Origin: Linum tenue
Lineage: Eukaryota; Streptophyta; Magnoliopsida; Malpighiales; Linaceae
Direction: 5' to 3'
DNA length: 64,000 nucleotides
NCBI GenBank assembly: GCA_946122785.1
Contig: CAMGYJ010000011.1
Span: 3,658,001-3,722,000, forward strand
Shown here: positions 1 to 9,172 of the stretch, in pieces
How positions within the stretch are numbered: the first letter of the stretch is position 1
How the letters are laid out: the number at the start of each line of letters is the position of its first letter
Position numbers and translations under genes: made by a program
Notes under the pieces: model-generated
Database searches by the model: none
The model's input: only the letters and a program-made list of their open reading frames with translations
Told to the model about the DNA's origin: nothing

Positions 1-352
1 GTCCAACTCCGGTCACTCGAATTATTGAAAAATGTCACATTTAGTCACTCGGATTAGTGAAACATGTCACATTTAGTCACTCTCCCAAAATTTTCCGTCC
101 AACTAATGGTCATTCGAATTACCGAAACTGGTCAAATTTAGTCACTCTCCCGTCAGTTTCCGTCCAACTCCATTAATGGAGTTGGACGGAAACTGACGGG
201 AGAGTGACTAAATTTGACCAGTTTCGGTAATTCGAATGACCAAAATTGATATTAATTTTTTCTAGTGACTAAACATGACACAATTTAATAATCTCAGTGA
301 CCAAATGTGTCATTTACCCATTATGTTAATAAAACTTTGCAGCTGTTACGTA
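1..352. repeat. Dispersed AT-rich repeat with an inverted pair of arms
   Basis: This stretch has no gene. It consists of variants of a unit recognised by phrases such as AGTGACTAAATTTGAC and TCTCAGTGACCAAATGTG, present on both strands. A diverged copy of the same unit lies at about 30,520-30,655, inside the first intron of the acyltransferase-like gene, so this is a dispersed family. I see no coding capacity. The left edge is cut by the window. The copia element at 358 inserted into or immediately beside it. The superfamily is unknown to me. Confidence 0.6.
107..242. repeat. Perfect 68-bp inverted repeat without a loop
   Basis: The left arm (107-174) is the exact reverse complement of the right arm (175-242). 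The centre is CCATTAATGG at 170-179. I paired bases outward from the centre and the symmetry holds to TGGTCATTCG / CGAATGACCA. Transcribed RNA would fold into a near-perfect hairpin. It is part of the surrounding dispersed repeat and is probably its terminal inverted structure. Such hairpins can be a source of small RNAs, but nothing here shows transcription. Confidence 0.85.
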
Positions 353-357
353 AAATA

Positions 358-568
358 TATTAGAGGAAAAGAATAACAATTCTTTTCAATTTATTAATTC
401 CCCTCCATGTCTCCACTCCTCAACTCCCCTGTAGACTCTCCTTCAATTACTCAACAACCTCTCTTGTATCCTATGTAACAGTGTATAAATATTGCTGTAA
501 ATGTCAAATACAAATCAAGTCATTGATTCACAATAATCCTCTTTCTGCAACCGATTCTCCTCCTAATA
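358..568 (+). repeat. 5' LTR of copia element 1
   Basis: This 211-bp LTR starts TATTAGAGG and ends CCTAATA, so its termini form a short inverted repeat. It contains a TATA-like GTGTATAAATATT around 481-493, the likely promoter core. It matches the 3' LTR except for three single-base differences. Confidence 0.95.
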
Positions 569-580
569 TGGTATCAGAGC
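569..580 (+). other. Primer-binding site, tRNA-iMet type
   Basis: TGGTATCAGAGC lies directly after the 5' LTR. It is the usual plant copia primer-binding site, complementary to the 3' end of initiator methionine tRNA. It fixes the 3' boundary of the LTR at 568. Confidence 0.95.
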
Positions 581-669
581 TAGCCAAGTTCAGCTAGTCG
601 ATCCATTAGTCTCTTTCCTCTGCAAAATCAAATCTTTTTTCCTCAATCGAATCCCCAATCTCCCTCACA

Positions 670-1512
670 ATGCCCTCCCGCTCGGTTTTGGCAGAGCTTT
701 TTCCTTCTCCAACATACAGCCTTCCCCATTCTTTTTTTCCCTTCCCCGTTTCTCCCATTCTTCCTGTCATCGTGTCCAGCAGCTCTAACATTGACAACAC
801 AGTCACTTCAGCCGAGGTTCCCACCGTTATCACGTTCAATCCGGCTGCTCAGCTTCCCCTGAAGCTCACCTCCACAAACTTCGCCTCCTGGCGTTCGCAG
901 CTCGACACGCTGCTCATGGGTCTTGATCTCTTTGGCTATATTGATGGCACCATTGTTGCCCCTCCTCGCACACTCGTGATTGACTCTGTCGAGATCCCCA
1001 ATCCCCAGTATCAGCACTGGTTTCGGCAAGACAAACTCATTCTCCACGCCCTGCGCTGTTCGATTTCTGAATCGATATACTCTTTCGTCTCTGCTGCTTC
1101 TACGTCACGGGCGGCGTGGTTGACTCTGGAAAAGCTCTATGCGAGCAATGCTCAATCTCGAATCATTCATCTCAAGGGGAAGCTGGCCAAAACTTCCAAA
1201 GGGGATCGCGATATCCTCTCGTTTGTCAATGATCTCAAGAGCACCGCTGAGGAGCTCGCACTCATCGGGAAACCTGTCTCCGATCTCGATCTTGTTGTCT
1301 ACTGTCTTTGCGGCTTAGGTGAGGAATACAATGCCTTTGCCGCCGCCGTTCGAGCTCGGGGTCCTGGACTCTGCCTCGAAGATTTGGTCGACTCGCTGGT
1401 GGAGTATGAGTCTGATCTCAAAGCCCAGGTCCGCCAGACCATTCCGACTGCGTTCTACTTGCAGGGCCAACATAATTTTGGCGGCGGCGCTTCCTCTGGT
1501 GGGTCTTCATAG
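670..1512 (+). CDS. gag: Gag polyprotein N-terminal part, copia element 1
   Basis: This 280-residue open frame matches the copia gag family. It has the W-x(n) start region around KLTSTNFASWRSQLDTLL (residues 66-83), the helical capsid-like core with AAWLTLEKLYAS near 146-157, and the stretch FVNDLKSTAEELALIGKPVS. Gag would assemble the virus-like particle that packages element RNA. The ORF ends in a glycine/serine-rich tail before the nucleocapsid knuckle, which lies further on in a different frame, so a frameshift separates the two. Initiation at 670 is the first Met in a good context after the leader. It is unlikely to give a functional Gag alone. Confidence 0.85.
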   Translation: MPSRSVLAELFPSPTYSLPHSFFPFPVSPILPVIVSSSSNIDNTVTSAEVPTVITFNPAAQLPLKLTSTNFASWRSQLDTLLMGLDLFGYIDGTIVAPPRTLVIDSVEIPNPQYQHWFRQDKLILHALRCSISESIYSFVSAASTSRAAWLTLEKLYASNAQSRIIHLKGKLAKTSKGDRDILSFVNDLKSTAEELALIGKPVSDLDLVVYCLCGLGEEYNAFAAAVRARGPGLCLEDLVDSLVEYESDLKAQVRQTIPTAFYLQGQHNFGGGASSGGSS

Positions 1513-1655
1513 TCGCGCTCCTCACGCGGATTCCCCTCCCAGCGGTCTTCATCCCCACGTCCAGCAGTGAGCTTCCAGCGGCCCTTGGGCCCAGTCCAAC
1601 CCTCTCACTCTAGGCCGAATCCGCCTGTCTCCAGCCCACGTCGGCCTGCTGTCAT

Positions 1656-1697
1656 TTGCCAATATTGTGAGCGCCCCGGACATTCAGTCCATCAATG
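1656..1697 (+). pseudogene. Gag zinc knuckle (CX2CX4HX4C), out of frame
   Basis: In frame from 1656 the sequence reads CQYCERPGHSVHQC, a retroviral-type CCHC zinc knuckle that would bind RNA in the nucleocapsid. It is not in the frame of the upstream gag ORF, so a frameshift lies in between. About 45 bp downstream the coding sequence is split by the hAT-like insertion. Confidence 0.85.
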
Positions 1698-1743
1698 TTT
1701 TCGTTTATTTCCCCAGGCCCGTCAAGCTCAGGCCCATCATACT

Positions 1744-2562
1744 TAGGGATGGCAGTGGGTAAAAAAATAGCGGGCATAACCCGCGCCCGTCCGGTCAAGC
1801 CCGCTTTGAAACCCGCCAGTGTCGGATACGGGCCGGATTCGGGGAAACCCGGAATATGCAGAGTAACGGGGGCGGGTCGGGGTTGGATATTACGGTATCC
1901 GCCCCGGCCCCGTCCGATATGTTAAGTGTGCTCTGTATTTGGTTGGGGGGGGGGGGCTGATCGATAAAAGGAAGAACTAAACTTTGTGTTTTAGTAAAAC
2001 GAAAGCGTTTTGGGTTAGTAGTGGCCTTCTAATTTAATTGAAAGTAGCCTACAAATAATTACAAATAATTTATTTTCAGTAGGCCTAGTAAGAAAAACAA
2101 GTCTGTATGTTTTACAGGCTCAACTGTAAACTTATGGCCCAATAACATCATCTAAAGTTTATTCAATTGACTTTTTGGATCAAAAAGTCTGTCTCTCATC
2201 TTTTCACTTGTCTACCTTCGTACGAAACCCAGAAAATGCAGACAGAGAAATTGACAAGCTTGCAGGTGCAATCCACTGAAACTGATCAAGAAGCAAAGTC
2301 GCGGATCTACAGCTTCCTCCTCCGCGTTAAGTTCACAACCCAGCTTGTAAATCCAGAGACGAACATCTTCTGGTTCTTGATCCTCTGTGACGGGTAAAAC
2401 CCGATCTGCCGGGGAATGCCCAAACCCGAGTGGATACGGGGATGGGTAGCAATTTACTATCCATAGCTTATTCCGGGCGGGGATGGGTAATGCCCGTTTG
2501 CAGTTGCGGGCGGGGAGTGGGGAGCCACTACCCGTACCCATACCCACCCGTTGCCATGCCTA
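1744..2562. mobile_element. Non-autonomous hAT-like element nested in copia element 1
   Basis: The ends are TAGGGATGGCA and TGCCATGCCTA (one mismatch), flanked by an exact 8-bp duplication ATCATACT at 1736-1743 and 2563-2570. Eight-base target duplications and short inverted ends are typical of hAT transposons. No transposase is present. Both outer parts are built from degenerate GGGTA/CCCG-type words on both strands; the centre (about 2000-2390) is ordinary sequence and may be captured DNA. A G-run of about a dozen bases lies near 1946. Because it splits copia coding sequence, it inserted after the copia element. Confidence 0.9.
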
Positions 2563-2601
2563 ATCATACTTCTGCTATTCGGGCTCCGTCCCCTGGCTCC
2601 T

Positions 2602-3757
2602 TGACTCTGCGGCATCTCATCATGTTACTTCCGATCTACGCAATTTATCCCTTTATTCGGATTACTCTGGCCCAGATGAAGTGCTCGTTGGCGACGGGAC
2701 AGGTTTGCAAATCACCCATATTGGGTCTACTACGCTGCAAAATTCCACTTCTGCTTTTCAATTGAACGATGTGCTATGTGCTCCTGCTATCAAACGTAAA
2801 CTTATCTCCTTTGCTAAGCTTTGCCGTACTAATCCCATTTCGGTGGAATTCTTTGCTGATTGTTTTGTTGTGAAGGATCTTCGCACGGGGGCGCCGTTAA
2901 TGAAGGGGGCAAATAATGGGGACGTCTATGAGCTGCCTGGTGATGTGGACAACGTGCGTCTTGCTCTTGTGACCACTCGTACCTCTTCCACGTCCTGGCA
3001 CGCCCGCCTTGGTCATCCATCATCCTCTTCCCTCGCCAGTCTGCTTCGCACTCACTCTTTGCCAGTATCATGCTCTACCGTCAGTAGTCATTGTCATTCC
3101 TGCCTTTCCAATAAAAGTCATAAACTTCCATTTGCTCATTCCTCGTTATCCAGCACTAGACCATTTGATTTATTGTATACGGATGTTTGGGGACCGGCTC
3201 CGGTCACCTCCATTGATGGTTTTAATTATTATTTAATCATCGTTGATCATTTCTCCCGTTATACTTGGTATTATCCGCTAAAACGCAAGTCTGATGTTCT
3301 TTCTGTGTTTCTTGCTTTTCAAAAGATGGTTGAGAACTATTTCTCCACCACCATTCGTCGTCTCTACTCTGATGGTGGTGGTGAATTCCAAAAATTATGT
3401 TCCACGCTGATTGATCATGGGATCAGTCATCTCCTCACCCCACCTCATACACCTGAGCACAATGGCTTGGCTGAATGTAAACATCGCCATCTTGTTGAAA
3501 CGGGTATCACTCTCCTGCATCATGCTCGCTTGCCTACATCATTTTGGTCTTTTGCATTCTCCACTGCTATCTATCTTATTAATCGTCTCCCTTTGTCTGC
3601 CTTGCGTGGTCAAATTCCTTACAATACTCTGTTCAACCTTGCTCCTAATTATCATAAACTTCGTGTGTTTGGTTGCTTGTGTTATCCTTGGTTGCGTCCT
3701 TACTCGTCGCACAAACTTGACCCTCGTTCCCGTCCATGTCTCTTTATTGGGTACTGA
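2602..3757 (+). pseudogene. Protease and integrase region, copia element 1
   Basis: The protease active-site motif [14 protein letters not shown] starts near 2602, in the frame of the following ORF but not in the frame upstream. From 2681 one open frame runs to a TGA at 3755-3757. It has the GAG-pre-integrase zinc finger (WHARLGHP, then CHSCLS) and the integrase core with the DDE residues in TDVWGP, SDGGGEF and PEHNGLAE. Integrase would insert the cDNA into host chromosomes. The sequence after TGA continues in the same frame with typical copia residues, so the stop is a point nonsense mutation. Confidence 0.9.
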
Positions 3758-4207
3758 CCTCAACGTAGTGCCTATCGTTGCTTTGATCCCGACACTCATC
3801 GTATATTTTTGTCTCGTCATGTTCGCTTTGTCGAACACTCTTTTCCTGGTTTTTCTTCTAACCCTCCTGCAGATGCCTCCACTGCTGTGTCCAGGCCTCT
3901 GGACCTCGGCCCACCCATCGTCCACATCCCATTACATGGGCCTCGGCCCGCCATAGCATCCCAGCTCCCTTCATCAGCCGCCCCCCCCCCCCCCCCGCGC
4001 GTCCGATTCCTCCCTTCAAACATCCGCGACTGGGCCGCCCAATCAGCCTGGGCCGTCTCCTCTGTCTGGGCCCGTGCCCCCCTCTTCTCCTGTCCCAGGC
4101 CCAGCGTCTTCTCCTAGGCAGCCAACGCAGGCTGGGTTGAGATATCCTCGCCCAGCCCCAGCACCACACAGCCATCTGCACCACCTCCGCTCCTTCGTAC
4201 GCACCAG

Positions 4208-5053
4208 ATGCGGACCCGAGCCCAGGATGGTATCTACAGGCCCAAGAAGCTGTTCTCTGCTGATTTCACTACTCGCTCCCCACCGCTTCAGCCTCGCTCT
4301 GTTCGTGAGGCCATGCGGTATTCGGAGTGGGATGCCGCTCTCCGCAAAGAGCACACCACCCTTCTCCACAATCACACGTGGGATCTTGTACCGCGGCAGC
4401 CCCACTTCAATGTCCTTGGTAACAAATGGGTTTATCGCATCAAGCATCACTCTGATGGCTCCCTCAACCTTTTCAAGTGTCGTCTTGTTGCAAAAGGCTT
4501 CCATCAGCGTCCCGGCATCGATTTCCAGGATACCTACAGTCCGGTGGTCAAGCCTGTCACTGTTCGCACAATTTTCACCATTGCTCTATCTCATAACTGG
4601 CCGATCACACAGTTTGACATCAACAATGCTTTTCTTCAAGGTCCGCTAGATGATGAGGTGTATATGGAACAACCCCCCGGCTTTGTTGATCCTGCTCATC
4701 CCACCCATGTCTGCCGCCTACGTCGCGCCATTTATGGTCTCCGTCAGGCTCCACGTGCCTGGTACACCGCCCTCAGATCCTTCCTTGTTGACTTTGGGTT
4801 CCGGAAATCACAGTCCGACGAGTCCCTTTTTGTCTATCATCGCTCCGGTGTCACTCTATATTTCCTGGTCTACGTGGATGATCTTTTGCTGACTGGCAAT
4901 GATACGGCTACTCTCTCTGCTTTTCAACTGGCGTTGGCCTCTAAATTCTCCCTCAAGGAACTTGGGGATGTGAACTATTTTTTGGGAATTGAGATCTTCC
5001 CACTTCCACTGGCTATATTTTGTCTCGACATCGATATATGGTGGACATCCTGA
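4208..5053 (+). pseudogene. Reverse transcriptase region, copia element 1
   Basis: The RVT_2 domain is clear: WVYRIKHHSDGSL, VAKGFHQRPGIDF, the FDINNAFLQG catalytic aspartate region, YGLRQAPRAWY and the YVDDLLLTG active-site box. It would copy element RNA into cDNA. The frame is lost after FLGIEIFPLPL near 5000, where a short deletion shifts into the RNase H frame. A run of 16 C at 3981-3996 lies upstream in the linker and may be a further frame-slippage site. Confidence 0.9.
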
Positions 5054-5853
5054 CCCGGTTTAATATGTTGGATGCTGCTCCTGTTTCTACACCTCTCGCC
5101 GCCTCTGCAACACTCACTCTCTCCGATGGCACTCCTCCCACCGATGCCACTAGATATCGCCAAGTCCTGGGGGCGCTGCAGTATCTCGTCTACACTCGTC
5201 CCGACATCGCCTATGCGGTAAACAAGCTGTCTCAGTATATGCATGCTCCCACCACTAATCATTGGCAGTGTCTTAAGCGTTTACTTCGCTATGTTTGTGG
5301 GACGCTCTCCTATGGCCTGGCTATTCACCGCACATCGCTACCTCTTCGTCTCACTGCCTTTGCTGATTCCGACTGGGCTGGCAACCAAGATGATCGCACT
5401 TCTACTTCTGCATATCTTGTCTACTTGGGTTCCACTCTCATTTCCTGGAAATCTCAGAAACAAAGGACAGTGGCTCGTTCCAGTACTGAAGCTGAATATC
5501 GCGCTATCGCCCACGCCACGGCAGAGTTGGAATGGGTGCAGAACCTCCTCACCGAGCTTCATCATCCGCTGCTCTCTTCCCCAACTCTCTACTCCGACAA
5601 CCTCGGCGCCACTTGCTTCAGCTCAAACCCTCGATTTCACTCACGCATGAAGCACCTAGCTCTGGACTATCACTTCGTTCGCCAGCTTGTGCAAGCTGGC
5701 CGTCTACACGTCCGTTATGTTCCCACTTCCCAGCAATTGGCCGACGCTCTCACCAAGCCTCTCCCCGCTCCGCGCTACTTGCTGCTCCAATCCAAGATTG
5801 GCGTCGTTGATACCTCCTCCATCTTGCGGGGGCGTATTAGAGGAAAAGAATAA
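5020..5853 (+). pseudogene. RNase H region, copia element 1
   Basis: The frame contains the end of the RT thumb (ATRYRQVLGALQYLVYTRPD) and a Ty1-type RNase H with catalytic acidic motifs FADSDWAG, SSTEAEY and YSDNLGA, ending with LADALTKPLP. RNase H degrades the RNA strand during cDNA synthesis. The stop codon lies just inside the 3' LTR (which begins at 5835), as is common in compact copia elements. It is one frame away from the RT ORF, so the polyprotein cannot be made intact. Confidence 0.88.
5826..5834 (+). other. Polypurine tract of copia element 1
   Basis: GCGGGGGCG directly precedes the 3' LTR and corresponds in position to the plus-strand primer. The two C residues are unusual for a polypurine tract. 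Confidence 0.6.
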
Positions 5854-6045
5854 CAATTCTTTTCCATTTATTAATTCCCCTCCACGTCTCCACTCCTCAA
5901 CTCCCCTGTAGACTCTCCTTCAATTACTCAACAACCTCTCCTGTATCCTATGTAACAGTGTATAAATATTGCTGTAAATGTCAAATACAAATCAAGTCAT
6001 TGATTCACAATAATCCTCTTTCTGCAACCGATTCTCCTCCTAATA
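5835..6045 (+). repeat. 3' LTR of copia element 1
   Basis: This 211-bp copy of the 5' LTR has the same TATTAG...CTAATA termini and is followed by the AAATA target duplication. Three base differences from the 5' LTR were seen (in TTTTCCATTT, CCACGTCTCC and CTCTCCTGTA). Confidence 0.95.
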
Positions 6046-6170
6046 AAATACACATTCATTGTGTAAAGATTATGAATGACAGTTATTTCTTATATAATTG
6101 TTAAATCCATTGCACTGCAAAACAAGGAAGAATATGACATCATTTTTTTTATAGGGAAAACTGTATTTAT

Positions 6171-6325
6171 TAATTAAGAATATCAGAGTTTTCTAGAGCA
6201 TCCTCTTTAAGAAGAGGTACAAGTACTTGAGGTAGGCTAGCAACCCAAACCTCTTCACTATCCCAACTACAATCAAGGTATGCCATCGCATGGGCCGGTT
6301 TGTTGTCATTTCGGCCCACCAAACC
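6171..6325 (-). pseudogene. LINE-type RNase H fragment
   Basis: On the minus strand one frame reads VGRNDNKPAHAMA, then SWDSEEVWVASLPQVLVPLL and a stop. This matches the end of the RNase H-like domain of plant non-LTR retrotransposons (V-x-R-x2-N-x2-A-H-x2-A motif, then a tryptophan and a P-x-x-L-x2-L tail). Only about 50 codons remain and no poly(A) or target duplication was seen. It is an orphan scrap between the two copia elements. Confidence 0.6.
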
Positions 6326-6637
6326 TCTTTATCATGTTTGAAGGAGGGTGATTTATTAATTATTGTGTATTTATTTTATTTGATGAATAATAGTTAAGTA
6401 ATTTGCACTTTTAAGTAATTTTCACTTTTACCGTGCAGCAAATCTAACCTCATTTAAAACTAAGGAGCCAGACTGACAATACACAAATACATAATAAAGG
6501 ATTATGCACCCTACCAAGACTTCCATTGTTTCTATATAAAAAAAAAAGACTTCCACTGTTGATGTATATTTACTAGAGATGGCAAAAAAAGACTCAAATA
6601 CTTGGTTAATTATTGATCAAACCCGGATAAAACGGGT
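6326..6637. other. Intergenic AT-rich stretch
   Basis: I see no gene. At about 6574 TAGAGATGGCAAA followed by CCCGGATAAAACGGGTC resembles the left end of the TAGGGATGGCAA hAT-like family found elsewhere in the window, cut off where the second copia LTR begins. The match is short. Confidence 0.4.
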
Positions 6638-6741
6638 CAGCTGGAGAGGATTCTAACCCGTGGACTAGTCCCGTATATCGGGGATACCATGTATATCGAG
6701 TGTTATCGTTTCTTGTTTGTTGATTATGCTCAACTTGTTAA
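6638..6741 (+). repeat. 5' LTR remnant of copia element 2
   Basis: About 104 bp, from CAGCTGGAGAGGATTCT to CAACTTGTTAA, match the end of the 3' LTR at 11543-11656. The rest of the 5' LTR is missing. Confidence 0.8.
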
Positions 6742-6743
6742 CC

Positions 6744-6755
6744 TGGTATCAGAGC
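6744..6755 (+). other. Primer-binding site of copia element 2
   Basis: TGGTATCAGAGC again complements initiator methionine tRNA, two bases after the LTR remnant ends. Confidence 0.85.
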
Positions 6756-7472
6756 TTTCGTTTGGCGATTCTGGTCTTCTTGCCATCCGCTTGAACTCCA
6801 AGAATTACGCAGTCTGGGAGTTCCAGTTCCGTGTTTATGTTGAAGGAAAGGGCTTGCTCGGCTTGATCGATGGCACGTCGGCAAAGCCCACAACTACGAC
6901 TGAAGAAATTGCTAAGTGGTCTCAACAGGATGCGAAGGTGAGATCTTTGATTTTGGGATCTGTCGATCCTACGATTGTGCTAGCTTCATTTGTTGACTGA
7001 GCAAGGTCTATGTGGAAGCATCTTGCAACGACCTATTCTTCTCACAATATGGCTCGGCAGTTTGAGGTGCAAACCGAGCTCGATCGTCTTCATCAAGGAA
7101 ATAAGGATGTCTCTGCTTACAATAATGCTGCCCAAGAATTGTGGACTGAGCAAGACTTACTCACAGCAGCTCTTCGTTCTACACAAGCCTCTGCGGAAGT
7201 GATTGCGGACCGCCAACAACAGCGGTCTCCAATTCCTAATGCGTCTCCGCCTAGAATTTGAATCAGTCCGGTCCACTCTTGTTAATCAAGACACACTCAC
7301 GATGGAAGGGATTCTGGGTAAGCTCATGCGTGAGGAAGACCGATTGCGGATGCAGTCCCAGCTGAATGCACGTCCCGGCGAAGGGGATGCAGTGTTCTCC
7401 GCCATGACAGCTGCACCGGGAGCACAGGTCACTTCCGACTCGGCCTATGCAGTGGGGCGCCCTCAGTTCTAG
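6756..7472 (+). pseudogene. Gag remnant, copia element 2
   Basis: Three open pieces in different frames give recognisable gag: LNSKNYAVWEFQFRVYVEGKG, then MWKHLATTYSSHNMARQFEV, then MEGILGKLMREEDRLRMQSQ. A TGA near 6998 and frame changes near 7200 separate them. No intact Gag can be made. Confidence 0.8.
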
Positions 7473-7493
7473 CAACGCGTGCCCATCTTCGAG

Positions 7494-9169
7494 CTTGAAT
7501 GTCATCATTGTCATGTGAAGGGTCACCTCCAGAAGCACTGTCGACAACACAATTTTTGCGTCTATAGCAAGAAATCGGATCATATTGTTCTCGGTTGTCC
7601 CGCCGCGCGGGAATCGTCGTCGGAACAATGGTGGTTCTCGTTCGGATGGCTCGCCCGCTGCTCCTCCTGCTGCCTTTGCTTCGCAGGCTGCTGCACCTGC
7701 TCCTGGTTCCCATCTCACAGTCGAGGCAGTTGAGGGTTTAGTTAATGTTGCCCTTCAACGTTCACTCCCTACAGCCCTCAGCTCCGCGTTTGCCTCACTC
7801 CAAACCTCAGGTATGCTTAAACCTTGGCTTTTAGATTCTGCATGTTTCAACCACATGATGAGTGATACAAGTTGCTTGAAGAATGTATCTCCTGTTCAGA
7901 ATCTATTACTCCAGGTTTCTAATGGTCAAATATTGAATGTTGCGGCCATTGGCAGTCTTAGGAAGCTGACTATTGATCTCCCTAATACTCTCCATGTTCC
8001 TCAGTTATTCCCTAATCTGGTTTCTGTGGGGCAGCTTACTGAGCAAAGTTTATAGAGTTGTGTTTGTTTCGTCTGATTGTGTTGCGCAGGACGAGACGAC
8101 GGGGAGGCAGGTCGGGCGTGGGAGTAGACTTGGGCCCGATTTTCACTTGGAGGAACTCTCGGATCAGCCATCGTCACATTCGTCGTTGTCTATGTCTAGT
8201 AGTATGTCGAAATATATCTTCTCTTGTTCCGTTTTTTCGAGTCTAGCTGATCAAACTTTCAATTTGTGGCACTCCCGCCTTGGTCATCCACATTCGAGTC
8301 GGCTTGTATCCATGTTTAAACGTTAGTTACTTGGAAATAATAAGATGGTTGCTAGTTACCCCAATCTTGCTTGTACTAGTTGCGTCGATGCTACGTCTAC
8401 TAGCAAAAGCTTTCCTTCTAGTACCACCGTTATTGATGATTCATTCCATCTTATCCATACGGATATGTGGGGACCCTCTCATGTGATTTCTCGCAATGGC
8501 TATCGCTACTTTGCTTTATTTGTGGACCATGCTACCCGTTTTGTTTGGGTTTACTTCCTCCGTCTTAAGTCCGATCTCCTTCCCATTGCTACAGAGTTTC
8601 TGGCCATGATACGTACCTAGTTCAATAGACCTGTTAAGATTGTGAGATTGGATGAAGGTGGCAAGTTTAGCTCGAATACTCTCCTAGATCTTTATCGAGC
8701 TTTGGGCATCTTGTATCAGAAGGCATGTCCCGGTGTATCCCAGCAAAATGGTGTAGTTGAGTGTAAGAACTGCCATGTGTTTGAAATCACTCGGGCTCTC
8801 CTCCTTGAGCCATTTGTTCCACCCTGGTTCTGGCATGAAGTCGTGTCTACTGCTGTCCGTTTGATCAAATACCAGATCACGTCTGTTCTTAGTGATAGGA
8901 GCCCCTACTTTGCCCTGTTTTCATGTCATCCTGATTATGCTAGCCTACGTGTGTTTGGTTGTACGTGTTTTGTTCTTCTTCCGCGTCGTGAACGTGATAA
9001 GTTCTCGTATAAAATTGCTAAGTGTGTCTTTCTTGGTTATAGTTTTGTTCACAAGGGTTATGTATGTTATGATCCTTCCACTGATCGTATCTGTATTTCC
9101 TGTAATGTGGTGTTTTTCGAGCACCTTCCTTTCTTCGAGTCATCTTCCGAGTCTCAGTCATTTGTCTAG
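7494..9169 (+). pseudogene. Zinc knuckle, protease and integrase remnants, copia element 2
   Basis: In order: a CCHC knuckle CHHCHVKGHLQKHC near 7500, the protease motif WLLDSACFNHMMSD near 7823, the GAG-pre-integrase WHSRLGHPHSSRL near 8268, and integrase pieces TDMWGPSHVI (8459) and SQQNGVVECKN (8740), where the E-containing DDE motif is VVECK. Stops occur near 8053, 8324 and 8618. In SACFNH the usual S-G/A-A-S-x-H protease context has changed. Confidence 0.8.
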
Positions 9170-9172
9170 CAG

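Larger units (their letters stand above)
358..6045 (+). mobile_element. Ty1/copia LTR retrotransposon (element 1), nearly complete
   Basis: Two 211-bp LTRs (358-568 and 5835-6045) differ at three positions by eye. They are flanked by an identical 5-bp duplication AAATA (353-357, 6046-6050), which proves a single insertion. A primer-binding site complementary to initiator methionine tRNA follows the 5' LTR, and a purine-rich tract precedes the 3' LTR. Internal order is gag, zinc knuckle, protease, integrase, reverse transcriptase, RNase H, the copia order. Coding is broken by an in-frame TGA at 3755-3757, by several frame changes, and by an 819-bp hAT-like insertion at 1744-2562. The element is therefore defective, although its LTR similarity suggests a fairly recent insertion. 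The LTR ends are TATTAG...CTAATA, not the canonical TG...CA. Confidence 0.96.

Noticed and set aside
107..242. MicroRNA precursor
   Set aside because: The hairpin is perfectly paired without loop or mismatches and lies in a repeat, which fits a transposon end better than a microRNA gene.
4043..4504. 153-codon minus-strand open frame in copia element 1
   Set aside because: Antisense shadow of the reverse transcriptase region.
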